From Turbatrix aceti (Eukaryota > Nematoda > Chromadorea > Rhabditida > Panagrolaimidae): a stretch of DNA of 64,000 nucleotides. Below the pieces are notes generated by a model. That model was not told the origin of the DNA, made no database searches, and saw nothing but the letters and a program-made list of their open reading frames with translations. This document shows, piece after piece, positions 1-11,110 of this stretch (position 1 is the stretch's first letter; each line of letters begins with the position of its first letter). The DNA lies in the NCBI GenBank assembly GCA_963969345.1, contig OZ017768.1:8890718-8954717 (forward strand), in the 5' to 3' direction. The position numbers and the translations under genes are program-made.

Positions 1-647
1 GAATCATGGTAAGAATCATAAGTAAGTAAGGAATTCTAAAATTTTTGTTTAACATACATAGTATATTTTTTCATTAACACAACTTACTCGGCGAACATAA
101 TCTCACTTTTGAAAAACATTTCATTGTTGTGACCGTAAACAAGAACGGTGCAAACAAAACATTGTAAACCAAGCTGATAGAGAATGTTGCAGGCCATAAT
201 GAGCACCATAATGACAGCAAATGGTGATTCAAACAATTTAGAGAAGCATTTGAATTGCTAAAAAAACATAAATACATTGATTTGAATTAGTGTTCTGTAA
301 ATTCAAACCTTGCGAAAAGCATTGATGACTAATACTGAAAGAATCTGGCCGCCGAGAAGTAACAAAATAAACATTGCACACATGAAGATCCGAACCGCAA
401 ACGACATATGAGATAAGCCGAGAACATACGACTGATATCCAATGGGATAGCAATTAGTATCATTGAGCAAAAAATAGCAATCATGTAATGTTAGAGAGTC
501 GTTGACATCAATAGCAAAGGCGCTTTCGTAGTAAACTCCATAGTCCGATGGACTTTCGGAATTGTCTTCCAGATGGGGGCGGATTTCTTTTGCGTTGAAG
601 AGATCGTTTGTTTTATCACATTTTAACCATACAGAGCACGAAGCCAT
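1..647 (-). CDS. Seven-pass chemoreceptor-like protein, 3' truncated by window edge (exons 1-3)
   Basis: This is the copy of the receptor gene at 7086-8613, cut by the window edge. Exon 1 is 309-647, starting at the conserved MASC; exon 2 is 88-257; exon 3 begins at 35 and runs off the left end. Exon 1 encodes an acidic, Cys-containing N-terminal ectodomain with N-D-S and N-D-T glycosylation sites and the first membrane segment (FAVRIFMCAMFILLLLGGQ). Exon 2 encodes the second membrane segment. Introns are short and use GT/AG. The start was set at the second Met of the open frame because every paralogue begins at MASC or MAWC. The receptor class is inferred from hydropathy and from nematode gene-family style; the ligand is unknown. 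Confidence 0.7.
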
Positions 648-1079
648 TGAGATTTCTAACAACGTTTTTCGTTAGATTTTTTCTAAACAGTAATAATGTT
701 GCCAAATATGTACGACAATTCTTGAATTGCCAAGTTATCAGTCTTGTTTGCATCTGTCTGAATACAGTATGTCAAGAAAATTGGAAATTCGCTGACCAAA
801 AAGCAGTATTTGGAAATCATTTTTAAGAAAACGCAGTTAACACGTCAGTTTTTTATCAGTGATTGGTTTTTATTAGACCAGACGTTAGGATCTGATTTTA
901 AAAAAATGAGTTGTTTGCTAACACAAATAACAATGTCATATTAGCTAAATACATAAACGGTGTGTGTGTCATACATACTTCCGCGTATAATTTTAAATTC
1001 ATGCAGGTGCAATTCTATCATAGGGCAAAAGTTTGGCACTTATACTTATACTGTTCGCTAATAACCTCTGGTTGTCGGT
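648..1079. other. Intergenic region between divergent receptor genes
   Basis: AT-rich spacer between two divergently transcribed receptor genes, so it must hold both promoters. I see no further gene or recognisable motif in it. The same spacer recurs at 8614-9045. Confidence 0.6.
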
Positions 1080-2601
1080 ATGGCTTCATGCCGTGTATGG
1101 ATGCAATGCAGCGGCACGGATGAATTATTTGATGCAAGGATTCTTCATCCCTATCTGGAGAACGACACTCCGTTGGAATATGCTGATTACTACGAAAGCG
1201 CCTTTAACGTTGATTTCAATGATACCAAAACTTTTTACAATTGCTATTTTCTTCTCAATGATTCTTACTGTTATCCTATTGGATACCAGGCACACGTCCT
1301 CAGTCTGTCTCATTTTTCGTTCGCTGTTCGGATCTTCATGTGTTCAATATTTTTGTTATTGCTGTTGGGTGGCCAGGTTCTTTCAGTATTAGTCATCAAT
1401 GCTTTTCACAAAGTTTGAATGTAAAACACAAAATGCATATAACCCATTGAATATTTTTAGCAATGTCAAAGCGTGTCAAAACTGTTCGAATCGCCGTTTG
1501 CGGTCATCATGGTGTCTATCATGGCTGGCAATATTATTTATCAATTGGGTTTGCAATGCTTTACCACTCTTATTTACGGACATAACAATGAAATTTTTTT
1601 TAAAAATGAACAAATTTTTGTTGAGTAAGTCAGGATTTGAAAACATTCTTGCGTGCGAAGTGTCGGACAGACCAACATTCAGAATCCCTTATTTATTTAT
1701 GATTCAAACCATAGTTCTTACCGTTACATACGAAATCAACATTTTTTCGTCTTTTTTGATGGCACTCAACAGGTTTCTGATATTCTTTAACGGTCATCTG
1801 AACCGAACGACTTTTTCGCAGACCGGATTAATAATTTTCAATGTTACAATCTGGACAATAAGTATTGCGTGGGGAGTTATGTTTTACACAGTTATGATGT
1901 GCAGAATAAGTATTCGATACTTTACGTATTATATCGATCAACCAAGAAACATTCTACCTGGCAGTTTTGAAAAATGTAAAGCTGCAAGTATCGTAAGCTT
2001 TCAGAATTTTTGTTAATCATTTAGCTGTTTTTTAGTTTGTGTTTTTTTTTTCACATTGGCTTGATAACAGTTGAATCACTTCTTTATGTTTCAATATTTG
2101 TCAAGCTAAACTGGGAGAAAATTTTAAATTTTGCCAAACGTAACGACGAGGCAACGCAAGTGATGCAGTCGACCAGCCGTCGGCGAGACATCAATATCCT
2201 TTACCAATGTCTAATAATTTTCTTTGCACTGCTTTTTGAAAATGGAGCTACAAAGTTTAACGACTATCTTAATAGTAACACTTTGAACATTTTTCAATTT
2301 AACTCCTAATATTTATTTACTTTCAGGTACCATTATCTCGTTGGACGACTTTGACCCCTCTTTTAATTTGAATAATTTTCCAACGGTGGGAATTAACAAA
2401 AACCATGGTTTGTTGTTAGACGTTGCCAGCATTGCACTTCTTGTCATCCGAATTGGTCGTAGCATCATGCACGCTATTATGGTTTTGATATTCAACGCAG
2501 AGGTTCGTGCAATTATGCGCGGCTTCGTTCCTAAGATACCTACGATATCCTTCATAACCATCTCCACTGTTGGTCCCTCTTCCATGGTCAGAGTGTTGTA
2601 A
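1080..2601 (+). CDS. Seven-pass chemoreceptor-like protein, copy with a 1-nt homopolymer frameshift
   Basis: This is the copy of the gene at 9046-10566. Exons by comparison are 1080-1412, 1461-1624, 1683-1992, 2036-2274 and 2327-2601. Splice sites are identical to the other copy. Exon 4 starts TTTGTG followed by ten T here and nine T at 10008-10016; nine keeps the frame into the conserved CAC-ATT (His-Ile), ten breaks it. Since the rest is essentially identical, the extra T is most simply a sequencing or assembly error in a homopolymer, but a real null allele is possible. The product would be a receptor of about 439 residues with an extracellular N-terminus, seven membrane segments and a short C-tail. 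Confidence 0.65.
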
Positions 2602-2752
2602 ATAGTAACATTTTTTGATGTTAACGTGTGGTTTATATGTATGTATGCAAATAACTACCGATGTCGGCAAATGTCAATAACACTGTATGTATGCATTGAT
2701 AGCAATTTCAAAAAAAAAACAGAACGTGTCAATCGCTAATTCTTGTCATCAC

Positions 2753-2816
2753 GGTGGGATGGCCGAGTGGTCTAAGGCGCCAGACTCAAGAGTGTAGGAA
2801 GCTCTTCCGCACGTTG
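2753..2816 (+). tRNA. tRNA-Leu(CAA), truncated by the assembly gap
   Basis: The 5' half (acceptor strand GGTGGGA, D arm, anticodon loop with CAA, start of the intron) is identical to the complete gene at 10718-10841. The 3' half is lost in the run of N. Confidence 0.85.
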
Positions 2817-3016
2817 NNNNNNNNNNNNNNNNNNNNNNNNNNNNNNNNNNNNNNNNNNNNNNNNNNNNNNNNNNNNNNNNNNNNNNNNNNNNNNNNNNNN
2901 NNNNNNNNNNNNNNNNNNNNNNNNNNNNNNNNNNNNNNNNNNNNNNNNNNNNNNNNNNNNNNNNNNNNNNNNNNNNNNNNNNNNNNNNNNNNNNNNNNNN
3001 NNNNNNNNNNNNNNNN
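2817..3016. other. Assembly gap, 200 N
   Basis: Exactly 200 N, the same length as the gap at 43664-43863. A fixed length marks a scaffold join of unknown real size. Frames that read through it are not real. Confidence 0.99.
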
Positions 3017-4927
3017 GACGATGACAACAAAAATTTTTTTTTAACAGCCTGTTTTTTTAACGTTTTTCGAAAACTCAAAGTAGACATCACAGTAGCTCAT
3101 TTTTTACGTTTTTACAACAAAAAGCATCCGGAGTTAGGCCCAGAAGCCAAAACTTGCTATTACTGCTTTTTCTGAAAACACCACAGGAAAATTCTGCAAT
3201 GACTCTTTTAGTGTATTTTTCGTTCAAACTGCGATCAGCGTTTATAAATATAGTGATCAGGCGCAATATTTTTGATTTATAATAATTTTGTCAATTCATT
3301 GTACTGTGAAACTATTTTTACAATTTTTTTGCACATTGCGTCCATGATTTTTTTATGATGCGTTTTATTCTCAATCAACATAAAAACAATAACAAAAACA
3401 ACAACAAAGTAACGGAAAAAAGACGGTAGAGGAATAGGGGGATCACCCTGATGCAGTAACAAAACTTGGCTACTGCGCCACCCCGACGCAGTAGCAAAGT
3501 TTGGCCATTGCGTCAAAGAAGAAAGGGAAGCACAAGACGCAAAAGCACAGGCCCGCCGCAATAACGTAACTTGGCTATTGCGTCGAGATGGGGGTTGAAA
3601 AAATTTACAGGACGAATACAATTACAAAAAGTGATACTGTATCCGTTGAAGAGCATTGTCCAAGAAAAATGATGAAAAATATCCAGAAACAAATCAAAAA
3701 AGGATGAGATTAGAGAAACAATTACGGCGACGATGTTAGCTATTCTGGAGACGCTTTTGATTAACTTGGGTCGATTTCCACGAGCAGCGAAGAAGGTAGC
3801 CATCCGAGTAAGCCGAATCCTGAAAGATAACACGAAATAAACGCCATAAGAAGAAAACAGACAAAAAAACCGATCAGAAAAAACTCATGTAACTCTACGA
3901 AAAATTGGACAAACGAACAACGTTGTAGTGTGGATTGTTTGTCCGACTTTTCGTGGCAGGGCAATCAAAGATAACTGTTCTGACTTTCTTGATTACATGA
4001 GTTTTTTCTGATCGTTTTTTGAGTTCTTTTGTCTGTTTTCTTCTTCTGGCATTTATTTCGTGTTATTTTTCAGGATTCGGCTTACTCGGATGGCTACCTT
4101 CTTCGCTGCTCGTGGAAATCGACCCAAGTTAATCAAAAGCGTCTCCAAAATAGCTAACATCGTCGCCGTAATTGTTTCTCTAATCTCATCCTTTTTTGAT
4201 TTGTTTCTGGATATTTTTCATCATTTTTCTTGGACAATGCTCTTCAACGGATACAGTATCACTTTTTGTAATTGTATTCGTCGTGTAAATTTTTTCAACC
4301 CCCATCTCGACGCAATAGCCAAGTTACGTTATTGCGGCGGGCCTGTGCTTTTGCGTCTTGTGCTTCCCTTTCTTCTTTGACGCAATAGCCAAACTTTGCT
4401 ACTGCGTCGGCGTGGCGCAGTAGCCAAGTTTTGTTACTGCATCAGGGTGATCCCCCTATTCCTCTACCGTCTTTTTTCCGTTACTTTGTTGTTGTTTTTG
4501 TTATTGTTTTTATGTTGATTGAGAATAAAAAGCGTTTTCACGAAAAAAGTAATAAAAAAAGTAATAATGCGAAAAAACCGTTTATTTAAGTCAAACTGCC
4601 ACCGTGTACCAGATTGAATAAAAACGCAACATTTACGTTCATGTTTGGACTAGATGTTCAAAATTATCGAATAAAAAGAGAAGAAGCGTCGACAGGTCGT
4701 TCGCGACTCAGGTTATCAGAAAAAAAGAGATTTTAGGCAATTAAGCGTCTCGAACATGTCTGAAAAGTAAATTTGCCAGAATTACGCATCATGGAAAATG
4801 TATCCGAGTTTCGGGGCAACTTCGATGGAATATGCTTTTTTGAGGTATTTTACGGTGTAATAACGTAAACGCTGAAAATAAGCGCAAAAAAAAGGCTCAT
4901 AAAAAAAATTTTTGTTGTCATCGTCTT
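3017..4927. mobile_element. Foldback DNA transposon, family 1, copy A (left terminus lost in gap)
   Basis: The element is bounded by terminal inverted repeats of the form AAGACG-N8-AAAAATTTTTTT; the first two bases of the left end are missing at the gap. Outer arms (about 3040-3357 and 4537-4900) are unrelated to each other. Inner arms (about 3358-3893 and 3998-4536) form a near-perfect 540-bp inverted repeat around a roughly 100-bp spacer that has its own small hairpin. Each inner arm carries short self-complementary repeats built on GACGCAGTAGC and an open frame of 106 hydrophobic residues (3513-3833 minus, 4060-4380 plus). No transposase is visible, so it is non-autonomous. It lies in the opposite orientation to copy B at 58539-60515 and interrupts a receptor exon at 4928. 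Confidence 0.85.
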
Positions 4928-5304
4928 ACATAATAACTCGAACAGCGAACGAAATGTGCGACAGACCCATAACGTGTACCTGATTTGTATTTATAAAAAT
5001 TATTATACATGATTGATATTTATTTTGAGTCGGTCTGCGAACCGATTTGTTCAACGATTTATTGCTATATTTTTCTATTAGATAAACACTATACCTGATA
5101 TCCCAGTGGATAGCAATTAGAATCATTCAATAAAAAATAACAGTCGTGCAAAGTAAGCGTTTCGTTGACATCAATGTTGAAAGCGCTTTCGTAGTATTCT
5201 CCATAATCCTCTGGAGCGTCGCCTTCCAAATAAGGACGGTTAACCTGTGCGTCAAAAAGAGCATTTGTTTCTACACAACGCAGCCAGGCTTGGCACCATG
5301 CCAT
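4928..5304 (-). pseudogene. 5' fragment of a seven-pass receptor gene, cut by foldback element A
   Basis: Exon 1a (5095-5304, MAWCQAWLRC to YPLGYQ) matches the N-terminal exon of the receptor at 11111-12909. An intron (4980-5094, GT/AG) separates it from exon 1b, which begins at 4979 with VHVMGLSH and breaks off at 4928 in the codon after VIM, exactly where the foldback terminus starts. The remaining exons are not present to the left; only element A, the gap and another contig lie there. The gene is therefore disrupted in this assembly. It differs from the 12909 paralogue at several residues, so it is a paralogue and not a simple repeat copy. Confidence 0.8.
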
Positions 5305-5642
5305 TCTGATTGCCAAAGTGGAATCTGGAAAGCAACCACAATATTAAAAACTGTAAATGCATAAATTGTAGCTGTAGTTGAGCAGCGGAAGAAAAAAACG
5401 TGTATGTATTTATGTAGTTATCATTGAATAAATATAAAAAGCACATTTAAAAACTAACCAACAGGTGTTTTCTTATGTACTAGTGGCGGGTTGTGTTGAA
5501 AAAAAACAGTGATAATAAATAACTAATTTCCTCAAGCGACCGAAAACTACATGTCTTGTACACCAAAACATTTTATTTTAGGTTACAACACCAGTTATAG
5601 TATTTAGCAAGTTACAACAGACAAAAGCAAATCAATCCAAAA
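5305..5642. other. Intergenic spacer
   Basis: Between the receptor fragment's start and the cathepsin stop codon. It is AT-rich, presumably with the fragment's former promoter and the cathepsin 3' UTR. Nothing else is recognised. Confidence 0.5.
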
Positions 5643-6735
5643 TCACATTAAAGGAAAACTGGCATCCGTTGCAATGCCGCATTGGTTGTTTCGTTTGCGT
5701 GCCATACGGATATATCCGCCATCGCCCCAGCCAGATCCCCAGCTATTCTTGACGATCCAGTAATCATCTGAATCCCGACCATAGCCAACAACAAGCACAG
5801 CGTGGTTAATTCCTGTGGTCGTACAATCGTCATCGTAATAAATGCCACCGCCGTAGTTCTGAAAATTGTCGCTGACACTGATGCCGACAGCAACAGGACC
5901 TTGTGTTCCTACTGCCGCTTCGAGAGTACCTTCATCACCCGAAGGAATTACAGCAATACCTGTAACTGTCGCACCGATATTGTCGGCATTAAATCGGCAT
6001 TGATTGTCTACAGCCTCGTAGCCATAAGAATCTTCGGTGTCAATGCCACCGTATTGATATACAGAATAAAAGGCTTTGGGGATGTTTCCTCCGTTGCAAC
6101 CCAGATCATCATTATTGCAGTCAATTAAGTCCTGCTCGCTCAGGCTGATGAGATCGCCTGTGACTCGCTTGTGCTGACCTTCAATGGCTCCTGTTGATGC
6201 AAACGCCCAGCACGATCCACATACTTCTCCCTGATTTTTGACATCGGTCACAAATCCGTAATCTCGCCAGTCAATGGACGCAGGGGCATCGTCTTTGAGA
6301 GACGGGCGAAAGACAGTCGCATTTTCAGGTTTTTCAGCCGGACGATACCCGTTGAGCAGGGCAAATAAATGAGGTGGAAGATCGGTGAGAGGATTTTCTG
6401 CTTTGTACCATGCTACCTTGCCTTCCGCGTACAGTTTGTTGTGCTCGTCGATATCGATGCGGGCCTTGAGGTAAGTCAGCATGTGCTCGGATTCCGTGGT
6501 TTCGCTTTCGAATTTTTTCTCTGAAAAACATTTTGTGTTAAAATTCGCAAATTTGAAAGCGTTTACCGAATTTGGTTTTGAACTGCAGCCAGTAGCCGTA
6601 TCCTTCTTTGATGAGCGTTTTATCCTCCGGGGTATACTTGTCGTTTTGGAGTTGCTTTTGAAGAAAAACATCATTCGCAGCCAAAATGCCTACAACGATC
6701 AGCCCGAAGACCAGAAGCACGTCGAATCGAATCAT
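5643..6735 (-). CDS. Cathepsin L-like papain-family cysteine protease (peptidase C1A)
   Basis: Two exons, 6567-6735 and 5643-6520, with a 46-bp GT/AG intron, encode 348 residues. Residues 1-20 are a signal peptide. An I29-type inhibitory propeptide follows (about 21-130, with the ERFNIN-like stretch ending in IDIDEHNK near 78-85). The mature protease starts near 134 (ASIDWRDYG). The catalytic triad is present: Cys160 in CGSCWAF, His296 in GINHAV, Asn315 in KNSWGSGWG; the oxyanion Gln lies in NQGEVCGSC. The usual disulphide cysteines are there (CNGG near 198). Length and layout fit a secreted or lysosomal digestive endopeptidase. A TATA-like element (CTATAAAAT on the minus strand) lies just upstream near 6790. 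Family assignment is firm; tissue is inference. Confidence 0.93.
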
Positions 6736-7085
6736 CGTGAACAGTTTACAACACTTCTGTCGATGTTTTTGGTTTTCGAGAATCCCATTTTATAGATTTT
6801 CGCTATGATGTTTAAGGGGGTGTTGTCCAATATTGTATTTGTAAAAACATATCAATTATTGAATAAATAACATTTCCTTAAACAATTGATAACTTTTTTC
6901 TGATTTTTGAATATTTACCATGAAAACAAACAGAGCGCAACAAAGCAACCGTTATTGTTTATATAAAATGCTTACCAATGATTTATTACAAAATAATATG
7001 TTTGTGTTTTTTTGTTTTGTACATATAAAACATTTTCAAAAATTATTGCTTTCAAGCCGTTTTTTTGATTTCGTTGAAAGAATAG
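6736..7085. other. Spacer with cathepsin promoter
   Basis: Holds the cathepsin TATA-like element near 6785-6795 and AT-rich sequence out to the stop codon of the next receptor gene. No further gene is seen. Confidence 0.5.
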
Positions 7086-8613
7086 TTACTGTACTCTGAC
7101 CATGGAAGAAGGGCCAACTGCGGAAACCGTTATAAACGAAACTGAAGGTAATTTTGATACGAAGCCAGCCATGATTTCACGAATTTCTGCATTGAAGATC
7201 AAAACCATGACGGCGTGCATTATACTCCGGCTTATTCGAACCATGAGAAGAAAAATGCTGGTGACATCCAAAAGCAATCCGTAGTTATGGTCTACGGCAG
7301 CCGTAGCAAAGTTTCCAAAATGCAAATCCGTGTCATCATCAGAGATTTGAGTATCTGCAACTTCCATTTTTTTACTGTTTTTAAACATAACAAAAATCTA
7401 AATTGTGCTACCGAAAAGAAGTTCATTAAACCATGTGGCTCCATTTTCGAAAAGAAGGGTAAAAAATATAATCAAGCATTGATAGAGGATATTGATGTCT
7501 CGCCGACGGCTGGTCGCCTGCATCGTTTGCGGTATTTCCCGTTTACGTTTGATGAAGCTGAGAATCTTTTCCCAGTTTAGCTTGATAAATATGGCAGTGT
7601 AAAATAGTGATTCCGCAGTTATTAAGAAAATGTGGAAATAATGTATTCCCTAAAAATTTATTTCTGTACATTTTTCAACAAAAAAAATTACCAAATTCGA
7701 CCAATTGCATTTTGCAGCACTTATTTGGTCCAAATATACTGACTCTCTCATGTAGTATGAAAAATAAGTAATATTTATTTGGCATGTTAGAACGGTGTAA
7801 TAAATGATTCCCCCTACTATTCTTACTATCCAGATTACGGCGTTCAAAATTATCAATCTGGTGGGCGAGAAAACTGCTCTGTTCAAATGACCATTGAAGA
7901 ATATGAGAAGTCTGTTAAGTGACAGCAAGAATGAAGACAGAACGTTTATTTCATAAAAAGCCATAAGAATCATGGTAAGAATCATAAGTAAGTAAGGAAT
8001 TCTAAAATTTTTGTTTAACATACATAGTATATTTTTTCATTAACACAACTTACTCGGCGAACATAATCTCACTTTTGAAAAACATTTCATTGTTGTGACC
8101 GTAAACAAGAACGGTGCAAACAAAACATTGTAAACCAAGCTGATAGAGAATGTTGCAGGCCATAATGAGCACCATAATGACAGCAAATGGTGATTCAAAC
8201 AATTTAGAGAAGCATTTGAATTGCTAAAAAAACATAAATACATTGATTTGAATTAGTGTTCTGTAAATTCAAACCTTGCGAAAAGCATTGATGACTAATA
8301 CTGAAAGAATCTGGCCGCCGAGAAGTAACAAAATAAACATTGCACACATGAAGATCCGAACCGCAAACGACATATGAGATAAGCCGAGAACATACGACTG
8401 ATATCCAATGGGATAGCAATTAGTATCATTGAGCAAAAAATAGCAATCATGTAATGTTAGAGAGTCGTTGACATCAATAGCAAAGGCGCTTTCGTAGTAA
8501 ACTCCATAGTCCGATGGACTTTCGGAATTGTCTTCCAGATGGGGGCGGATTTCTTTTGCGTTGAAGAGATCGTTTGTTTTATCACATTTTAACCATACAG
8601 AGCACGAAGCCAT
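7086..8613 (-). CDS. Seven-pass chemoreceptor-like protein, complete five-exon gene
   Basis: Exons are 8275-8613, 8054-8223, 7692-8001, 7412-7649 and 7086-7354 (339, 170, 310, 238 and 269 bp), which sum to 441 codons plus stop with GT/AG at every junction. The protein has an N-terminal ectodomain with cysteines and N-glycosylation sites, then seven hydrophobic segments. After the third segment comes SLNRLLIFFNGHLNR, a position analogous to the DRY motif, and the last segment is followed by a short tail ending PSSMVRVQ. The same exon lengths recur in four other genes here. This looks like a nematode serpentine chemoreceptor; I cannot assign a named sr family with confidence. It is divergent from the receptor at 9046. 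Confidence 0.85.
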
Positions 8614-9045
8614 TGAGATTTCTAACAACGTTTTTCGTTAGATTTTTTCTAAACAGTAATAATGTTGCCAAATATGTACGACAATTCTTGAATTGCCAAG
8701 TTATCAGTCTTGTTTGCATCTGTCTGAATACAGTATGTCAAGAAAATTGGAAATTCGCTGACCAAAAAGCAGTATTTGGAAATCATTTTTAAGAAAACGC
8801 AGTTAACACGTCAGTTTTTTATCAGTGATTGGTTTTTATTAGACCAGACGTTAGGATCTGATTTTAAAAAAATGAGTTGTTTGCTAACACAAATAACAAT
8901 GTCATATTAGCTAAATACATAAACGGTGTGTGTGTCATACATACTTCCGCGTATAATTTTAAATTCATGCAGGTGCAATTCTATCATAGGGCAAAAGTTT
9001 GGCACTTATACTTATACTGTTCGCTAATAACCTCTGGTTGTCGGT
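8614..9045. other. Divergent promoter region between two receptor genes
   Basis: Same sequence as 648-1079. No ORF or known motif beyond AT-rich DNA. Confidence 0.5.
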
Positions 9046-10566
9046 ATGGCTTCATGCCGTGTATGGATGCAATGCAGCGGCACGGATGAATTATTTGATG
9101 CAAGGATTCTTCATCCCTATCTGGAGAACGACACTCCGTTGGAATATGCTGATTACTACGAAAGCGCCTTTAACGTTGATTTCAATGATACCAAAACTTT
9201 TTACAATTGCTATTTTCTTCTCAATGATTCTTACTGTTATCCTATTGGATACCAGGCACACGTCCTCAGTCTGTCTCATTTTTCGTTCGCTGTTCGGATC
9301 TTCATGTGTTCAATATTTTTGTTATTGCTGTTGGGTGGCCAGGTTCTTTCAGTATTAGTCATCAATGCTTTTCACAAAGTTTGAATGTAAAACACAAAAT
9401 GCATATAACCCATTGAATATTTTTAGCAATGTCAAAGCGTGTCAAAACTGTTCGAATCGCCGTTTGCGGTCATCATGGTGTCTATCATGGCTGGCAATAT
9501 TATTTATCAATTGGGTTTGCAATGCTTTACCACTCTTATTTACGGACATAACAATGAAATTTTTTTTAAAAATGAACAAATTTTTGTTGAGTAAGTCAGG
9601 ATTTGAAAACATTCTTGCGTGCGAAGTGTCGGACAGACCAACATTCAGAATCCCTTATTTATTTATGATTCAAACCATAGTTCTTACCGTTACATACGAA
9701 ATCAACATTTTTTCGTCTTTTTTGATGGCACTCAACAGGTTTCTGATATTCTTTAACGGTCATCTGAACCGAACGACTTTTTCGCAGACCGGATTAATAA
9801 TTTTCAATGTTACAATCTGGACAATAAGTATTGCGTGGGGAGTTATGTTTTACACAGTTATGATGTGCAGAATAAGTATTCGATACTTTACGTATTATAT
9901 CGATCAACCAAGAAACATTCTACCTGGCAGTTTTGAAAAATGTAAAGCTGCAAGTATCGTAAGCTTTCAGAATTTTTGTTAATCATTTAGCTGTTTTTTA
10001 GTTTGTGTTTTTTTTTCACATTGGCTTGATAACAGTTGAATCACTTCTTTATGTTTCAATATTTGTCAAGCTAAACTGGGAGAAAATTTTAAATTTTGCC
10101 AAACGTAACGACGAGGCAACGCAAGTGATGCAGTCGACCAGCCGTCGGCGAGACATCAATATCCTTTACCAATGTCTAATAATTTTCTTTGCACTGCTTT
10201 TTGAAAATGGAGCTACAAAGTTTAACGACTATCTTAATAGTAACACTTTGAACATTTTTCAATTTAACTCCTAATATTTATTTACTTTCAGGTACCATTA
10301 TCTCGTTGGACGACTTTGACCCCTCTTTTAATTTGAATAATTTTCCAACGGTGGGAATTAACAAAAACCATGGTTTGTTGTTAGACGTTGCCAGCATTGC
10401 ACTTCTTGTCATCCGAATTGGTCGTAGCATCATGCACGCTATTATGGTTTTGATATTCAACGCAGAGGTTCGTGCAATTATGCGCGGCTTCGTTCCTAAG
10501 ATACCTACGATATCCTTCATAACCATCTCCACTGTTGGTCCCTCTTCCATGGTCAGAGTGTTGTAA
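9046..10566 (+). CDS. Seven-pass chemoreceptor-like protein, complete five-exon gene
   Basis: Exons are 9046-9378, 9427-9590, 9649-9958, 10002-10239 and 10292-10566 (333, 164, 310, 238 and 275 bp), giving 439 codons plus stop. Starts MASCRVWMQC; the ectodomain carries N-D-T and N-D-S sites. The first membrane segment (FAVRIFMCSIFLLLLLGGQ) is in exon 1, segments 2 to 5 are in exons 2 to 4, and the last two are in exons 4 and 5. The motif ALNRFLIFFNGHLNR follows segment 3. Exon 4 begins at the poly-T run that is one base longer in the contig-1 copy. Paralogue of the genes at 7086, 11111 and 13798. Receptor class inferred; ligand unknown. Confidence 0.87.
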
Positions 10567-10717
10567 ATAGTAACATTTTTTGATGTTAACGTGTGGTTTA
10601 TATGTATGTATGCAAATAACTACCGATGTCGGCAAATGTCAATAACACTGTATGTATGCATTGATAGCAATTTCAAAAAAAATACAGAACGTGTCAATCG
10701 CTAATTCTTGTCATCAC

Positions 10718-10841
10718 GGTGGGATGGCCGAGTGGTCTAAGGCGCCAGACTCAAGAGTGTAGGAAGCTCTTCCGCACGTTGTACGGTTCTGGGGCTTCTG
10801 GTCCTCGTATGAGGGCGTGGGTTCGAATCCCACTTCCACCA
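10718..10841 (+). tRNA. tRNA-Leu(CAA) with intron
   Basis: Acceptor GGTGGGA pairs with TTCCACC (one G-U), discriminator A. The long variable arm typical of Leu is present, as are the T arm GTGGG/CCCAC and the anticodon CAA at 10752-10754. An intron of about 31 nt (10756-10786) sits after position 37. Removing it restores the CCAGA/TCTGG anticodon stem. It follows the receptor gene at 9046 on the same strand. Confidence 0.95.
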
Positions 10842-11110
10842 TAATTTTTAACACAAAGTTCTAAAACGCAGTTTAACAGGTTTTTTTAAGTGTTGACGAC
10901 AAAAATGGTCAAAATGTTGCCAAGTTGCAAAATAAGTAAATATGATTGAATGCATTTTTTAAATAAATATTAATCAGTATTTTACCAAATTGCACACTTA
11001 TGTTTGAAACGAAAAACAAGTGTATGTTTATGCACAAACAGTATTTGTTACAAGATTTAAAAATCTATTTATACGTAAAGCTGTTTTGATACAGGAATCA
11101 AAGTAGGCTT

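Larger units (their letters stand above)
1..2816. repeat. Contig-1 copy of a 2.8-kb duplicated segment
   Basis: The whole first contig matches 7967-10781. The only differences I noticed are one extra T in a poly-T run near 2042-2051 and small changes in the A-run near 2710. The match stops only because the contig ends inside a tRNA gene. It is either a very recent duplication or an unmerged assembly copy. Confidence 0.9.
7967..10781. repeat. Internal copy of the 2.8-kb segment of contig 1
   Basis: Corresponds to 1-2816, base for base apart from a 1-nt poly-T difference and a small A-run difference. The surrounding sequence continues normally on both sides here, so this is the better-supported placement. 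Confidence 0.9.
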
